Origin: an uncultured Lachnospiraceae bacterium
GTDB lineage: Bacteria > Bacillota > Clostridia > Lachnospirales > Lachnospiraceae
DNA: 37,858 nucleotides
Reading direction: 5' to 3'
NCBI GenBank assembly: GCA_947176505.1
Contig: CAMWQW010000033.1
Coordinates: 1 to 37,858 of the forward strand
This document shows, piece by piece, positions 1 to 7,782 of the stretch. The translations under genes and the position numbers were made by a program. How positions within the stretch are numbered: the first letter of the stretch is position 1; each line of letters opens with the position of its first letter. Below the pieces are notes generated by a model, which searched no databases, was not told the DNA's origin, and was given only the letters and a program-made list of their open reading frames with translations.

Positions 1-72
1 CATCTTCGTAGTCTTCGTCCTCGTACTCGTCGTCCTCATCTTCGTAGTCTTCGTCTTCGTACTCGTCGTCTT
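1..72 (-). repeat. Two 36-base tandem repeats coding an acidic 12-mer
   Basis: Bases 1-36 and 37-72 match at 34 of 36 positions; the differences are C/T at 20/56 and 35/71. On the minus strand each unit encodes Glu/Asp residues broken by single tyrosines. The array may continue beyond the window. In-frame 36-base units can expand or contract without a frameshift. Confidence 0.85.
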
Positions 73-319
73 CGTCTTCATCATCCTCATACACTTCTTC
101 GTATCTCTTGGATGAGCTTCTTTTGTCTGTCTGAGAGCTCCTATGCCCACGACAATAAGATTCTATCATTTCATCGTCAAGACAGAGGAATTCCAGTGTG
201 TCGTCAGTCACACTATCTTCATCCTCATCGTCAAATACTCCGTCATCATCCCGGAGGAATTCATCTAACAGAATCTCTTTGCGTGTCTCTCTCTTCTTAC
301 TGTTCTTCTTGCTTTGCAT
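1..319 (-). CDS. Acidic low-complexity protein, 5' part only
   Basis: Minus-strand frame open from an ATG at 319 to the window edge, so the C-terminus lies outside. The visible 106 residues start with a short basic stretch rich in Lys and Arg. An acidic middle follows, and then an almost pure Asp/Glu/Tyr tract made of a repeated 12-residue unit. A GAAGGG ribosome site lies about 10 bases before the ATG. An in-frame ATG nine codons upstream has no ribosome site. A good promoter lies at 356-384. I see no fold or catalytic motif in this part, and the function is unknown. The basic head and acidic tail could fit a nucleic-acid or cation-binding protein, or the acidic part could be a linker to a domain beyond the window; both are guesses. 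Confidence 0.72.
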   Translation of the reverse strand, partial: MQSKKNSKKRETRKEILLDEFLRDDDGVFDDEDEDSVTDDTLEFLCLDDEMIESYCRGHRSSQTDKRSSSKRYEEVYEDDEDEDDEYEDEDYEDEDDEYEDEDYED

Positions 320-355
320 ATTATGTAAACCCTTCTTTGTTAACATTTTTGTAAC

Positions 356-384
356 ATTATAGCATAAACAACCAATACTATCAA
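356..384 (-). promoter_or_regulatory. Sigma-A-type promoter of the acidic gene
   Basis: On the minus strand TTGATA (379-384) is followed by a 17-base spacer and TATAAT (356-361). The predicted transcription start near 349 gives a leader of about 30 bases before the ATG at 319. Confidence 0.72.
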
Positions 385-484
385 GGGGATTTGCCATTCT
401 TAATATTTTGCCAAGATTTACATAATGTTAATGTGTGCGCGATATTTTACACCGCTCAATCTGCCATATTCCGTTAAAATACGC

Positions 485-513
485 TTGACTTTATCAACTA
501 TAACTGACACAAT
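485..513 (+). promoter_or_regulatory. Possible promoter of the small Cys-rich gene
   Basis: TTGACT (485-490), a 17-base spacer and CACAAT (508-513), which matches four of six -10 consensus bases. It lies about 57 bases before the ATG at 570. The weak -10 keeps this tentative. Confidence 0.4.
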
Positions 514-569
514 ACAAGTGCAACCTTACAATTTCAACATTCATTTTAAACAAATAAGGGGATTTTACT

Positions 570-893
570 ATGATGTACATGCACTATTGTAAGCGTTGCC
601 ATCGGGTCTATATGCTGAACGGACACAAGCAGAGTTGTCCCAAGTGCCGTGAGAATATTACGGAATTAAAAATTTCATACATGGACTATGTCACCATGGA
701 TATGGAATCAAGAGCACAGTTGTGCCATTGCTGCGCAGACGATGACCAGCTTCGGAAGCTGAGCACTACATACCGTATGTACAAATACAGCAAATGGTAC
801 AAAGAACTCCAGACTCAGTTTCCGCAGACCACGATTATCACTTATCAGCCGATAGACAGAACCCCGATGGAAGACGCAGTATCATTGGTCTAA
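570..893 (+). CDS. Small zinc-ribbon-like protein
   Basis: A 107-residue protein starting at an ATG behind AAGGGG with 8-base spacing. Cys pairs at residues 7/10 (CKRC) and 23/26 (CPKC) form a classic zinc-ribbon pattern, and a third cluster, CHCC, lies at 52-55. The C-terminal half is rich in Tyr, Lys and Gln with no recognisable domain. There is no signal peptide or membrane segment, so it should be cytoplasmic. It is a single-gene unit ending at a strong terminator, and nothing ties it to the glycan genes. Zinc binding is inferred from the Cys spacing; any nucleic-acid or protein partner is unknown. Confidence 0.85.
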   Translation: MMYMHYCKRCHRVYMLNGHKQSCPKCRENITELKISYMDYVTMDMESRAQLCHCCADDDQLRKLSTTYRMYKYSKWYKELQTQFPQTTIITYQPIDRTPMEDAVSLV

Positions 894-914
894 ACACCAT
901 ATGATACACTCCGT

Positions 915-960
915 AAAAGAGCGCTCCTGAAAATCTTTAGATTTTCGACAGCGCTCTTTT
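915..960 (+). terminator. Two-tier rho-independent terminator
   Basis: AAAAGAGCGCT (915-925) pairs with AGCGCTCTTTT (950-960). Inside the loop, GAAAATCT (929-936) pairs with AGATTTTC (939-946), stacking a second stem on the first. A T run covers 957-961. It ends the transcript of the gene at 570-893. Confidence 0.9.
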
Positions 961-1079
961 TCGTATCACAAAAACATAATATTTTATTAAATAAAATGGA
1001 AATCATGGATTTTTGGTATATTTCATAGTACAATACTATAAGTATATTTAATCCTTATAAATGTTACAGGGAGGGCACC

Positions 1080-2084
1080 ATGAACCAAAATAACGAAACA
1101 GATAACCAAACGATTGATACCGAAAAACAAGACAAGCACTTTCATATCAATATACATTTCATTTTCTTGGCTGCCATTGTACTGATTGTAGGTTTTTCTG
1201 CATACAGATTGTACAAATGGAACAAGGGCGTACAAGTAGAAGAATATGATCCGAATGCCGAAACCGGCGAATTTGATGTAGAGGCAATGGACAATATCAT
1301 CCCTCTTGCCCCGGACAAGCTGGAAGGGCATGAAGATGACGGCGTCACTACGATTCTTTGTTTAGGGGACGACCCTTTTTCCTTAAATCAGGGCGAGGGC
1401 GGACTGGCGGAGCAGATTGCCGCCAAGACCGGAGCTTCCGTATACAATGGCGCATTCACCGGCACCACTGCGGCGGCACAATTCGCATCTTATAATGACG
1501 GATATATTCTGGATGCTTTCTCTTTTTCCTATGTGGCTCAAAGTCTTGCATCCGGTAATTTCGACTTAATGAAAACAGCGGCAACCTACAGTTATGACGA
1601 AGCATTCTCCAAGACAACCGCCATGCTGGAATCACTGGATATGAACAGCGTCGATATGATATGCGTTATGTATGACGCCAGCGACTATATCAACAGACGT
1701 CCTTGTGACGACCCCAATGCCCCTTACTCTATCATTACCTACACCGGCGCTTTAAGAGCGGGTATTGAGGCGATACAGGAAGCATATCCACACATCCGTA
1801 TTGTAGTGATGTCCCATACTTTCTGCCATCACGTCAATGAGGAAGGCAATTTTGAAAACGGTGACCGCACAGACCTAGGGCACGGAACATTGAGTCATTA
1901 TCTGCAAAAAGAGCTGGACGCCACAAGCGACTGCGGTGTTTCTTTCATCGATAATTTCTACGGCTCCATCAACGAAGATAACTATTTGGATTACATGACA
2001 GACTATATCCACTTCAATGACGCGGGACGCGCACTATTAGCGGACAGATTTGTACAGTGTATTTTCCCGCAGTTGACGGAATAA
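1080..2084 (+). CDS. Membrane-anchored SGNH-fold protein with degraded active site
   Basis: A 334-residue protein behind a GGGAGGG ribosome site. Residues 1-22 are polar and cytoplasmic, about 25-43 form one membrane segment, and the rest should be extracellular. From residue 90 it follows the SGNH-hydrolase layout: block I as LGDDP (95-99), a block II Gly in YNGAFTG (122-128), a block III position reading YDASDY (198-203), and a normal block V, DYIH (308-311). The nucleophile Ser of GDS is Asp98, and the GxND Asn position is Ser201. It lines up by eye along its length with the SGNH protein at 18151-19269, which keeps all these residues, so it looks like an inactive paralogue. It is a single-gene unit closed by a terminator. 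A binding or scaffolding role, or altered chemistry, is inference. Confidence 0.82.
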   Translation: MNQNNETDNQTIDTEKQDKHFHINIHFIFLAAIVLIVGFSAYRLYKWNKGVQVEEYDPNAETGEFDVEAMDNIIPLAPDKLEGHEDDGVTTILCLGDDPFSLNQGEGGLAEQIAAKTGASVYNGAFTGTTAAAQFASYNDGYILDAFSFSYVAQSLASGNFDLMKTAATYSYDEAFSKTTAMLESLDMNSVDMICVMYDASDYINRRPCDDPNAPYSIITYTGALRAGIEAIQEAYPHIRIVVMSHTFCHHVNEEGNFENGDRTDLGHGTLSHYLQKELDATSDCGVSFIDNFYGSINEDNYLDYMTDYIHFNDAGRALLADRFVQCIFPQLTE

Positions 2085-2089
2085 GTAAA

Positions 2090-2114
2090 GAACCGGCTCA
2101 TCACCGGTTCTTTT
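2090..2114. terminator. Bidirectional terminator between convergent genes
   Basis: GAACCGG (2090-2096) pairs with CCGGTTC (2104-2110), with a 7-base loop. TTTT follows on the plus strand, and a short, weaker T run follows on the minus strand. It lies between the convergent stops at 2084 and 2120 and can serve both. Confidence 0.8.
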
Positions 2115-2119
2115 CATGT

Positions 2120-3175
2120 CTAATATTCCACGGAAAACAATTCCTCAAAATCAAATCTGTCAATGATATCCTTCATCTCTGTCAGCGCCGCCTTCATCTC
2201 CTCTTCTCCTGCCACTTCACATGTTCCGTCTGCAAAGCACTCTGTCATATAGCGGTTGATATCCCTGTGATAGTGGCTGTAATCCGCATAATTATTGAGG
2301 TCCGTCACAATCTGTTCCTGATTCGGAAAGAAAAAGACTCGCACATTGTCATAGTCAAACATCCTGTCAGCGATATAATAGTACTCCGCCATCGTCGCTT
2401 CCAAATGGTTCTCCCGCATGACATCATTCCAATACAAAATGCTGTATGGCGGAAAGAAAATATAGAACATCGTATCCGGATTCTGCTCGATATACGGGCA
2501 GAGATTGCTCTCAAGATTCAAATCCACTCCCTCAATATAAGCATCCGCCTCCGTCACCTCTTCCACTACCGGCGGCTGTTCGTAATTATGCATCACCCAC
2601 TGAATATTATAATACTCGTCCGTCCACCAGCTCTGATAAACTGTGGACAAATCGGTCTTATCAGGATCCGCAAGCGGTCTTAAAATATAATTCAAAACCA
2701 CGTCCTTATTAAAAAGATACTGTATATCATTGAAATAATTGTCATCATAAAGATATTCCGGAAGCGGATATTTCGTCTCATCGACACCGCCGGTGTACGT
2801 CATCACATCGATCCCTAAGAATACGGCATCTACCTGATGTCCGCTGTCAAAGATGATGTCCATGATATTCGCCTGATCCTTCGGATAAGCGCCGCTGTAA
2901 TTTAATTTAATCGTATCAAGTCCCATCAGTTCCTCAAACCAATCCGTATTGAAATTCACTGTCATGGAGGAACCGAGAATCACACTGTCATATTCCATAT
3001 GTTTTGCCATCCCCGGATTCTGGGATAATTGGTTATCCACAAGATACGGGAATTTCTCAAGGGGCGCGTGATACTGGAAAAACGGATCGACATAAATCAC
3101 AAGCGCCGCCACGAGAGCAAACAATATAAAAACTGCCGCTGCTGTGGATATTACCCACTTTTTAAATCTGTTCAT
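2120..3175 (-). CDS. DltD-like SGNH-fold partner of an MBOAT acyltransferase
   Basis: A 351-residue protein, ATG behind GAGG. A membrane segment at about 9-28 anchors it, with the rest outside. The nucleophile motif is LGSSM (67-71, Ser70). A likely catalytic Asp/His pair is D298/H301 in DYSHYH near the C-terminus, as in DltD, AlgX and other MBOAT partners. It lies directly downstream of the MBOAT at 3278-4765 on the same strand, 102 bases apart, and is the last gene of the run before the terminator. The family role is to pass an acyl group from the MBOAT membrane channel to an outside glycan, or to remove it. The acyl group and target here are unknown. Confidence 0.8.
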   Translation of the reverse strand: MNRFKKWVISTAAAVFILFALVAALVIYVDPFFQYHAPLEKFPYLVDNQLSQNPGMAKHMEYDSVILGSSMTVNFNTDWFEELMGLDTIKLNYSGAYPKDQANIMDIIFDSGHQVDAVFLGIDVMTYTGGVDETKYPLPEYLYDDNYFNDIQYLFNKDVVLNYILRPLADPDKTDLSTVYQSWWTDEYYNIQWVMHNYEQPPVVEEVTEADAYIEGVDLNLESNLCPYIEQNPDTMFYIFFPPYSILYWNDVMRENHLEATMAEYYYIADRMFDYDNVRVFFFPNQEQIVTDLNNYADYSHYHRDINRYMTECFADGTCEVAGEEEMKAALTEMKDIIDRFDFEELFSVEY

Positions 3176-3277
3176 ATAACTTCCTCATTTCAAGCTAATG
3201 CCGGGCAAACGAATTCCGGTCAGGGCGCCGCTGCAACTCTCGGTTTCCGTGTCCGCAGCCGCCGTGCACATGCCGTA

Positions 3278-4765
3278 TCAAAAATTAAAATACAAGAAAG
3301 TACTGACTTCAGAAAAGGTAAGCACACACCATACTGTGAGCACCGCAAATACTGCCGTCGTCCACACCCTGTATTTCACACGTTCCATTCTCTGCGCCGC
3401 ATTCGGACCTATCATGGACAGATAAATTCCTACAACAAAAAATACCCACATCAGAATATATCTGCTGTACGCCATATTGTCCAGATGAAGCACTTTGATG
3501 ACATACCACAGTTCATCCGTCTGAAAGCATTCGGCAAATTCCATGGACATCTTCTGCACGGATCCGGTAAACGCAGTCATAATCATCTTGTTCGCCTGTG
3601 CAACGCTCTCTGCCCTGAAGTACACCCATGCTGTGCCAACATACAGCACCAACAATATTTGTGACACTATCGTCATAATCTTATGAGGTATCGCTCCGAT
3701 CTCTTTACATGCTAACCGAGGCTGTATATTCCTCTGAAACAGTCTTGTCAGCACATACAGTACGCCGTGCATGGCGCCCCACACGATATAATTCCAGCCC
3801 GCGCCATGCCACAGTCCGCTTAGCAGGAAAACAATCATCAGGTTCAGATACATTCTTCCCGCCCCTTTCCGATTGCCTCCTAGCGGTATATAGACATATT
3901 TCATGAAGAACCGGTTCAGCGTGATATGCCATCTCTTCCAGAAATCAACGATGTTAGACGCCTTATACGGAGAATCAAAATTGACCGGAATCTCCATGCC
4001 GAGCATCTTCGCGATTCCACGCGCCATATCACAGTAACCGCTAAAATCAAAGTACAACTGTAATGTATAGAAGAAAATGACCATGATCGCATCTGCGCGT
4101 CCTAGCAGTCCAAGATTCGCGTATCCGTAATCGACGCCGGCTCCGAACGTATCCGCAAGAAGAACCTTCTTGCACATTCCCAAGATGAAAAGCCCGAATC
4201 CTTCTGCAATCTTTTCCCACTGCACATTGCTTTTGCCTACCCGCTCAAACTGCGGAAGCATCTCGCTGTGATTGACAATCGGTCCGGCAATCAACTGTGG
4301 AAAAAAAGATACAAACAACGCATAATCAACGAGAGAACAATCCTTGATTTCTCCTTTATATGTGTCTATAACAAAAGAAATCTGCTGGAACGTAAAGAAA
4401 CTGATCCCGAGCGGCAGCAAAATATGCTTGAGCGCAGCGCTGGTGCCAAACACCGAATTTACCGTAGAAATAAAAAAATCATAGTATTTAAAATAGAACA
4501 GCACGCCCAGATTAAGCGCCACCGCCGTTATCATAATCTTTTTGTCCGGTCTGTCCGACAGCATCCGGTGAAAAAGGTAATTACCACCGATACTGCACAC
4601 CATAATCAGCAGATACGATACGTTAAAGTAACCGTAAAACCAAAATGACATGGCTGTCAGAAAAATTTTGGCAGCCGTCTCTTTTTGCAGACGTACCAGC
4701 CCATAATAGCCAAACAGACATATGGGAAAAAATAGAAATACAAAAATATATGAGTTAAATAGCAT
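3278..4765 (-). CDS. MBOAT O-acyltransferase, AlgI/PatA-like (copy 1)
   Basis: A 495-residue polytopic membrane protein. It carries the usual AlgI/PatA/DltB signatures: SFFTFQQISFVID (122-134), PQLIAGP (156-162), YFDFSGYCD (238-246), FWKRWHITLNRF (275-286), YIPLGGNR (292-299) and the catalytic region LSGLWHG with His320, then MHG with His333. The family moves an acyl group from a cytoplasmic donor to a glycan outside. The start overlaps the upstream gene (stop at 4755) by 11 bases, which suggests coupled translation. Its partner SGNH protein follows downstream. Length and motifs are complete. Confidence 0.93.
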   Translation of the reverse strand: MLFNSYIFVFLFFPICLFGYYGLVRLQKETAAKIFLTAMSFWFYGYFNVSYLLIMVCSIGGNYLFHRMLSDRPDKKIMITAVALNLGVLFYFKYYDFFISTVNSVFGTSAALKHILLPLGISFFTFQQISFVIDTYKGEIKDCSLVDYALFVSFFPQLIAGPIVNHSEMLPQFERVGKSNVQWEKIAEGFGLFILGMCKKVLLADTFGAGVDYGYANLGLLGRADAIMVIFFYTLQLYFDFSGYCDMARGIAKMLGMEIPVNFDSPYKASNIVDFWKRWHITLNRFFMKYVYIPLGGNRKGAGRMYLNLMIVFLLSGLWHGAGWNYIVWGAMHGVLYVLTRLFQRNIQPRLACKEIGAIPHKIMTIVSQILLVLYVGTAWVYFRAESVAQANKMIMTAFTGSVQKMSMEFAECFQTDELWYVIKVLHLDNMAYSRYILMWVFFVVGIYLSMIGPNAAQRMERVKYRVWTTAVFAVLTVWCVLTFSEVSTFLYFNF

Positions 4766-5528
4766 CGTCCGTCTCCATATCCTTGTAAATCAGATAGTCC
4801 CCTACCTGATCGTATAAGGTATAACCGCATTCCGTCAATGGTTTATCCGTCTTCCTGTCTTCTTTGAGTATCACGTAAGCGCACGGATACTGCCTTGCCA
4901 GCTCGGCAAAAGTCTCCGTCTCAATCACATCCGCCTTCTCCATCGCCTCATACATCGCATGATGATAGTCCCATCTGGCAATCAGCATCTCCCTGCCATA
5001 GGGCAGTTCGATATTCGTGCTGTACTGTCGTATATAGTAAATCAGATCCGCCGGTACAAGCGCCGTAATCCGTCCTTCCTCCGGCTCGATCAAATCCACG
5101 ATGTCAATCGCCTCCTGCGGAAGATGATAAACGTTTTCAGCCCTCGTGATGTGTTCGCTGTCATACACATAGTTGCCACATGCCGCGATTGCCACACACA
5201 CGACCGCAAGTCCGATTCTGCGATGCCTGCCGCACAGTTTCATCATGCCGTAGGCGCTCACGATACTCATCTGTAGAAGCCACAACAGACGATAGTACGT
5301 TTCCGAATCCTCTAAAAGCCTCACAAATATTTTACGAAACAGAGGGCAGAAAAACATGAGCAAAAGAAGTGTCGGCGCATAGACAAAAATCGCCCGTCTA
5401 CGCTTATCCTTCTCTGTCAGCCACAGATACAGCAGCACAAAAAGATAAATACCCGCCAGATAGCCGTTCTCATGAAATCCCATATAATTTTTAAATATCA
5501 CAACACTCTCTAAAAAAATACCCCACAT
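4755..5528 (-). CDS. Small polytopic membrane protein with C-terminal outside domain
   Basis: A 257-residue protein, ATG behind AGGAG. About four or five hydrophobic segments fill residues 1-130, then a soluble domain of about 120 residues follows. The segment PLFRKIFVRLLEDSETYYRL (61-80), with its hydrophobic continuation, recalls the C-terminal part of longer DUF6077/GT-C-like membrane proteins. The gene at 7783-8877 recalls the N-terminal part of such a protein. A split two-subunit version is therefore possible, but this rests on remembered patterns and not on an alignment. It overlaps the MBOAT start by 11 bases. The function is unknown; export or assembly of the glycan is a reasonable guess from context. 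Confidence 0.75.
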   Translation of the reverse strand: MWGIFLESVVIFKNYMGFHENGYLAGIYLFVLLYLWLTEKDKRRRAIFVYAPTLLLLMFFCPLFRKIFVRLLEDSETYYRLLWLLQMSIVSAYGMMKLCGRHRRIGLAVVCVAIAACGNYVYDSEHITRAENVYHLPQEAIDIVDLIEPEEGRITALVPADLIYYIRQYSTNIELPYGREMLIARWDYHHAMYEAMEKADVIETETFAELARQYPCAYVILKEDRKTDKPLTECGYTLYDQVGDYLIYKDMETDDAI

Positions 5529-5551
5529 AGACTGCTCCTGCTCTTATGATT

Positions 5552-6655
5552 TTAGACGAGGCTCTTCATGACCTTCATAAACTGTTTCGTGCAATAAACA
5601 TTCGACAATTTGTCACGATATGCAGCGCAATTACTACAATATATATCATTTTTCTCACATATCTGTTCCAATGTATCCTGATTCCAGTTCTCCTGCACAA
5701 TGCCGAGATTTTCCCTTGCAATATCGTAGGCATTGTACGGTACCGGCGTCGTCACCACCGGCGTCCCCACCGCAATACTCTCTGAGATAGACACCATATT
5801 GTTATCTTTTTCGGTGGATACGAGCAATGCTTTTGACTGCGCCACGATCGGTAAAAGTTCCTCATGGGTAAGCCTTCCGCTGAAAATCACTGCCTGATCT
5901 ATCCCCAGACGCCTAACCTGCTCCCGAAGCTGTTTTTCTTTATCACCGTTGCCGATGATATACAACCTGTAATCCTGATGCCCTTTTTCCCAAAAAGCCG
6001 CAAAGCTGTCAATCGTTTTGTCAATCCGCTTCCGTTCAATCAACTGCGATACCACCACGAACTGATTCCGCTTATCTTCCGCCCTTTGCAGTGTCATCTC
6101 CTCCACGTTCACGCCGTGATCTATCGTCGTATCCGATACTTTGTCCGAAAAACGGCTGATAAAATCCGCGGCTGCCTTAGAGCGGGGTACGACGGTTACC
6201 CTTCTCATCAGAAATGACGCCACCACACCATACCACACACGGGAAGGAATCTTATGCATCATATTGTTATGCTTCGCCAGCTCATGCCACACAATCGTCT
6301 TATTCGGGCACACTCTTGCCGCCGTATAAGACCACGTTGCGAACATCTCGCTGGAGATGATACATTCATATTCCCCGTGCCTTTTTAGAAATCTACGCAG
6401 CTTCGGCATATACGGAAGACATCTCGGCTGAAAAATACTATGCCACACGGTTTTCATCCACACCACCGGAAAATCATATTTCTCCTCCGCAGTAGGTCGA
6501 TAATCCTCGGCGGCAATCAGCGTCACCTGATGTCCCTCTTTCACAAAACCGAGACAGAGTGCATAAATCATCGTGTCCTTGATGGAGTTCACCCGCGGAA
6601 TCGCATTTGTCTCCGACGTATATAGAATTGGATTAATCACAAGCACCTGACTCAT
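5552..6655 (-). CDS. GT4 family glycosyltransferase
   Basis: A 367-residue protein with a GT-B fold of two Rossmann halves. The C-terminal half has the GT4 signatures VVSQLIERKRIDKTIDSF (about 202-219), LYIIGNGDKEKQL (about 231-243), FSGRLTHEELLPI, and the donor-phosphate motif SISESIAVGTPVV, the E-x7-E equivalent. It has no membrane segment and should be cytoplasmic, transferring a nucleotide sugar to a lipid-linked glycan. It lies 23 bases from the next gene downstream and 43 from the GT4 upstream. The sugar specificity cannot be read from the sequence. It is not similar enough to the neighbouring GT4 to look like a recent duplicate. Confidence 0.9.
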   Translation of the reverse strand: MSQVLVINPILYTSETNAIPRVNSIKDTMIYALCLGFVKEGHQVTLIAAEDYRPTAEEKYDFPVVWMKTVWHSIFQPRCLPYMPKLRRFLKRHGEYECIISSEMFATWSYTAARVCPNKTIVWHELAKHNNMMHKIPSRVWYGVVASFLMRRVTVVPRSKAAADFISRFSDKVSDTTIDHGVNVEEMTLQRAEDKRNQFVVVSQLIERKRIDKTIDSFAAFWEKGHQDYRLYIIGNGDKEKQLREQVRRLGIDQAVIFSGRLTHEELLPIVAQSKALLVSTEKDNNMVSISESIAVGTPVVTTPVPYNAYDIARENLGIVQENWNQDTLEQICEKNDIYCSNCAAYRDKLSNVYCTKQFMKVMKSLV

Positions 6656-6698
6656 AATTGATTCTCTACCTGATACATGTTTTATTTTACCTGCCTTC

Positions 6699-7760
6699 TT
6701 AGCCGCGGGAACCTCCGCCCGCCAAATCTAAAAAACGATCCGCTATCTGTTCCACTCGGTTCTGTTCTCTCAGTTTACGCCCTTCCCTGCCGAGGGATTC
6801 ACCGAGCCGTCTGTCATCGGCAATCCGTTTCATGGCAGCCGTCATAGGTTCTGCTTCTCCCACCGGCACCAGAAGCCCGTTGACACCGTCCTTAATATAC
6901 ATACTCGAACCGCCTATCGGGCAGTCCGTGGCAATAACCGGGATTCCCATCGCAATCGCCTCCAGCATGGAATTAGATATCCCTTCGTAGTCGGAAGATA
7001 AGACATACATTGCCGCATTGTTGATTTCTTCCTTCACCTTGCCGGAAAACCCGCGCAGCCGTACATACCGCTCTATAGCAAGTGTACGGGTAAGCTCTTT
7101 TAACTCCTCTTCCAGTTCGCCCTTGCCATATATCTCCAACGTATACTCCTCATGATTCTTGACAAATTCGGCAAACGCGTGCAGCAGAAGTTTGTGATTC
7201 TTCTGCGGCTCCAAACGCCCTACCGCCACGATTCTTTTGTCGCGCTCTCCTTCATAAGGCTGCAGTTGTCCGATATCCACCGGGTTCGGAATTACCACTG
7301 CTTTCCTGCCGATTCTACGTGGAAATTGACCCACCGCGTCCGGCGTTTGACACACGATGACATTCGCAAAGCGGTACGCCAGATTTCTAATCCTTTTATG
7401 CTCGTATTGGTTGGGATCATTACGTTCCGAGACTAGGAAAAAATGTTTCTGACGCCATGCGGCAATCACGGAAAATACTGCACCCATCACGCTGAATGCC
7501 CAAATCTGGCAGTCCTTATTCTCGGCGTAATACCGTCTCATCCGGCGCAGTCTCTCTATTCTTGCCGCAATCCGACCGCCGGAAGGATTGCCCACGCTTA
7601 CAACTTCAATTCTGTCATCTAACGAATATGCCGTCTCATGTCCGGCAAACAACAGTATTGCCACCTCTATTCCCCTGCGGCAGTATTCGTTCGCCAAAAG
7701 CGCAACAACCCGCTCTGTTCCGCCGCCGGGCATGTCCGGAATCACAAATACAATCTTCAT
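6699..7760 (-). CDS. GT4 family glycosyltransferase, PglH-like
   Basis: A 353-residue GT-B enzyme. The N-terminus has the acceptor-side loop MPGGGTERVV (10-19), seen in GT4 enzymes that act on polyprenyl-linked sugars, such as PglH or PglJ types. The C-terminal half has VVAVGRLEPQKNHKLLLHAF, IYGKGELEEEL, LRGF and the donor motif EGISNSMLEAIAMGIPVIA with E-x7-E spacing. It is cytoplasmic or peripheral to the membrane. A GGATAGAAG ribosome site precedes the ATG. It is the middle of a minus-strand run with short gaps, so it is probably co-transcribed. HexNAc transfer is possible from the PglH-like look, but the sugar is not proven. Confidence 0.9.
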   Translation of the reverse strand: MKIVFVIPDMPGGGTERVVALLANEYCRRGIEVAILLFAGHETAYSLDDRIEVVSVGNPSGGRIAARIERLRRMRRYYAENKDCQIWAFSVMGAVFSVIAAWRQKHFFLVSERNDPNQYEHKRIRNLAYRFANVIVCQTPDAVGQFPRRIGRKAVVIPNPVDIGQLQPYEGERDKRIVAVGRLEPQKNHKLLLHAFAEFVKNHEEYTLEIYGKGELEEELKELTRTLAIERYVRLRGFSGKVKEEINNAAMYVLSSDYEGISNSMLEAIAMGIPVIATDCPIGGSSMYIKDGVNGLLVPVGEAEPMTAAMKRIADDRRLGESLGREGRKLREQNRVEQIADRFLDLAGGGSRG

Positions 7761-7782
7761 CTTCTATCCGATCCTTTTTACG

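Noticed and set aside
2057..2683. A 208-codon plus-strand open frame
   Set aside because: It is antisense to the DltD-like gene and has no recognisable domain or ribosome site. The minus-strand gene has clear motifs.
3029..3664. A 211-codon plus-strand open frame
   Set aside because: Antisense to the DltD-like and MBOAT genes, with no domain. It is a shadow of real coding sequence.
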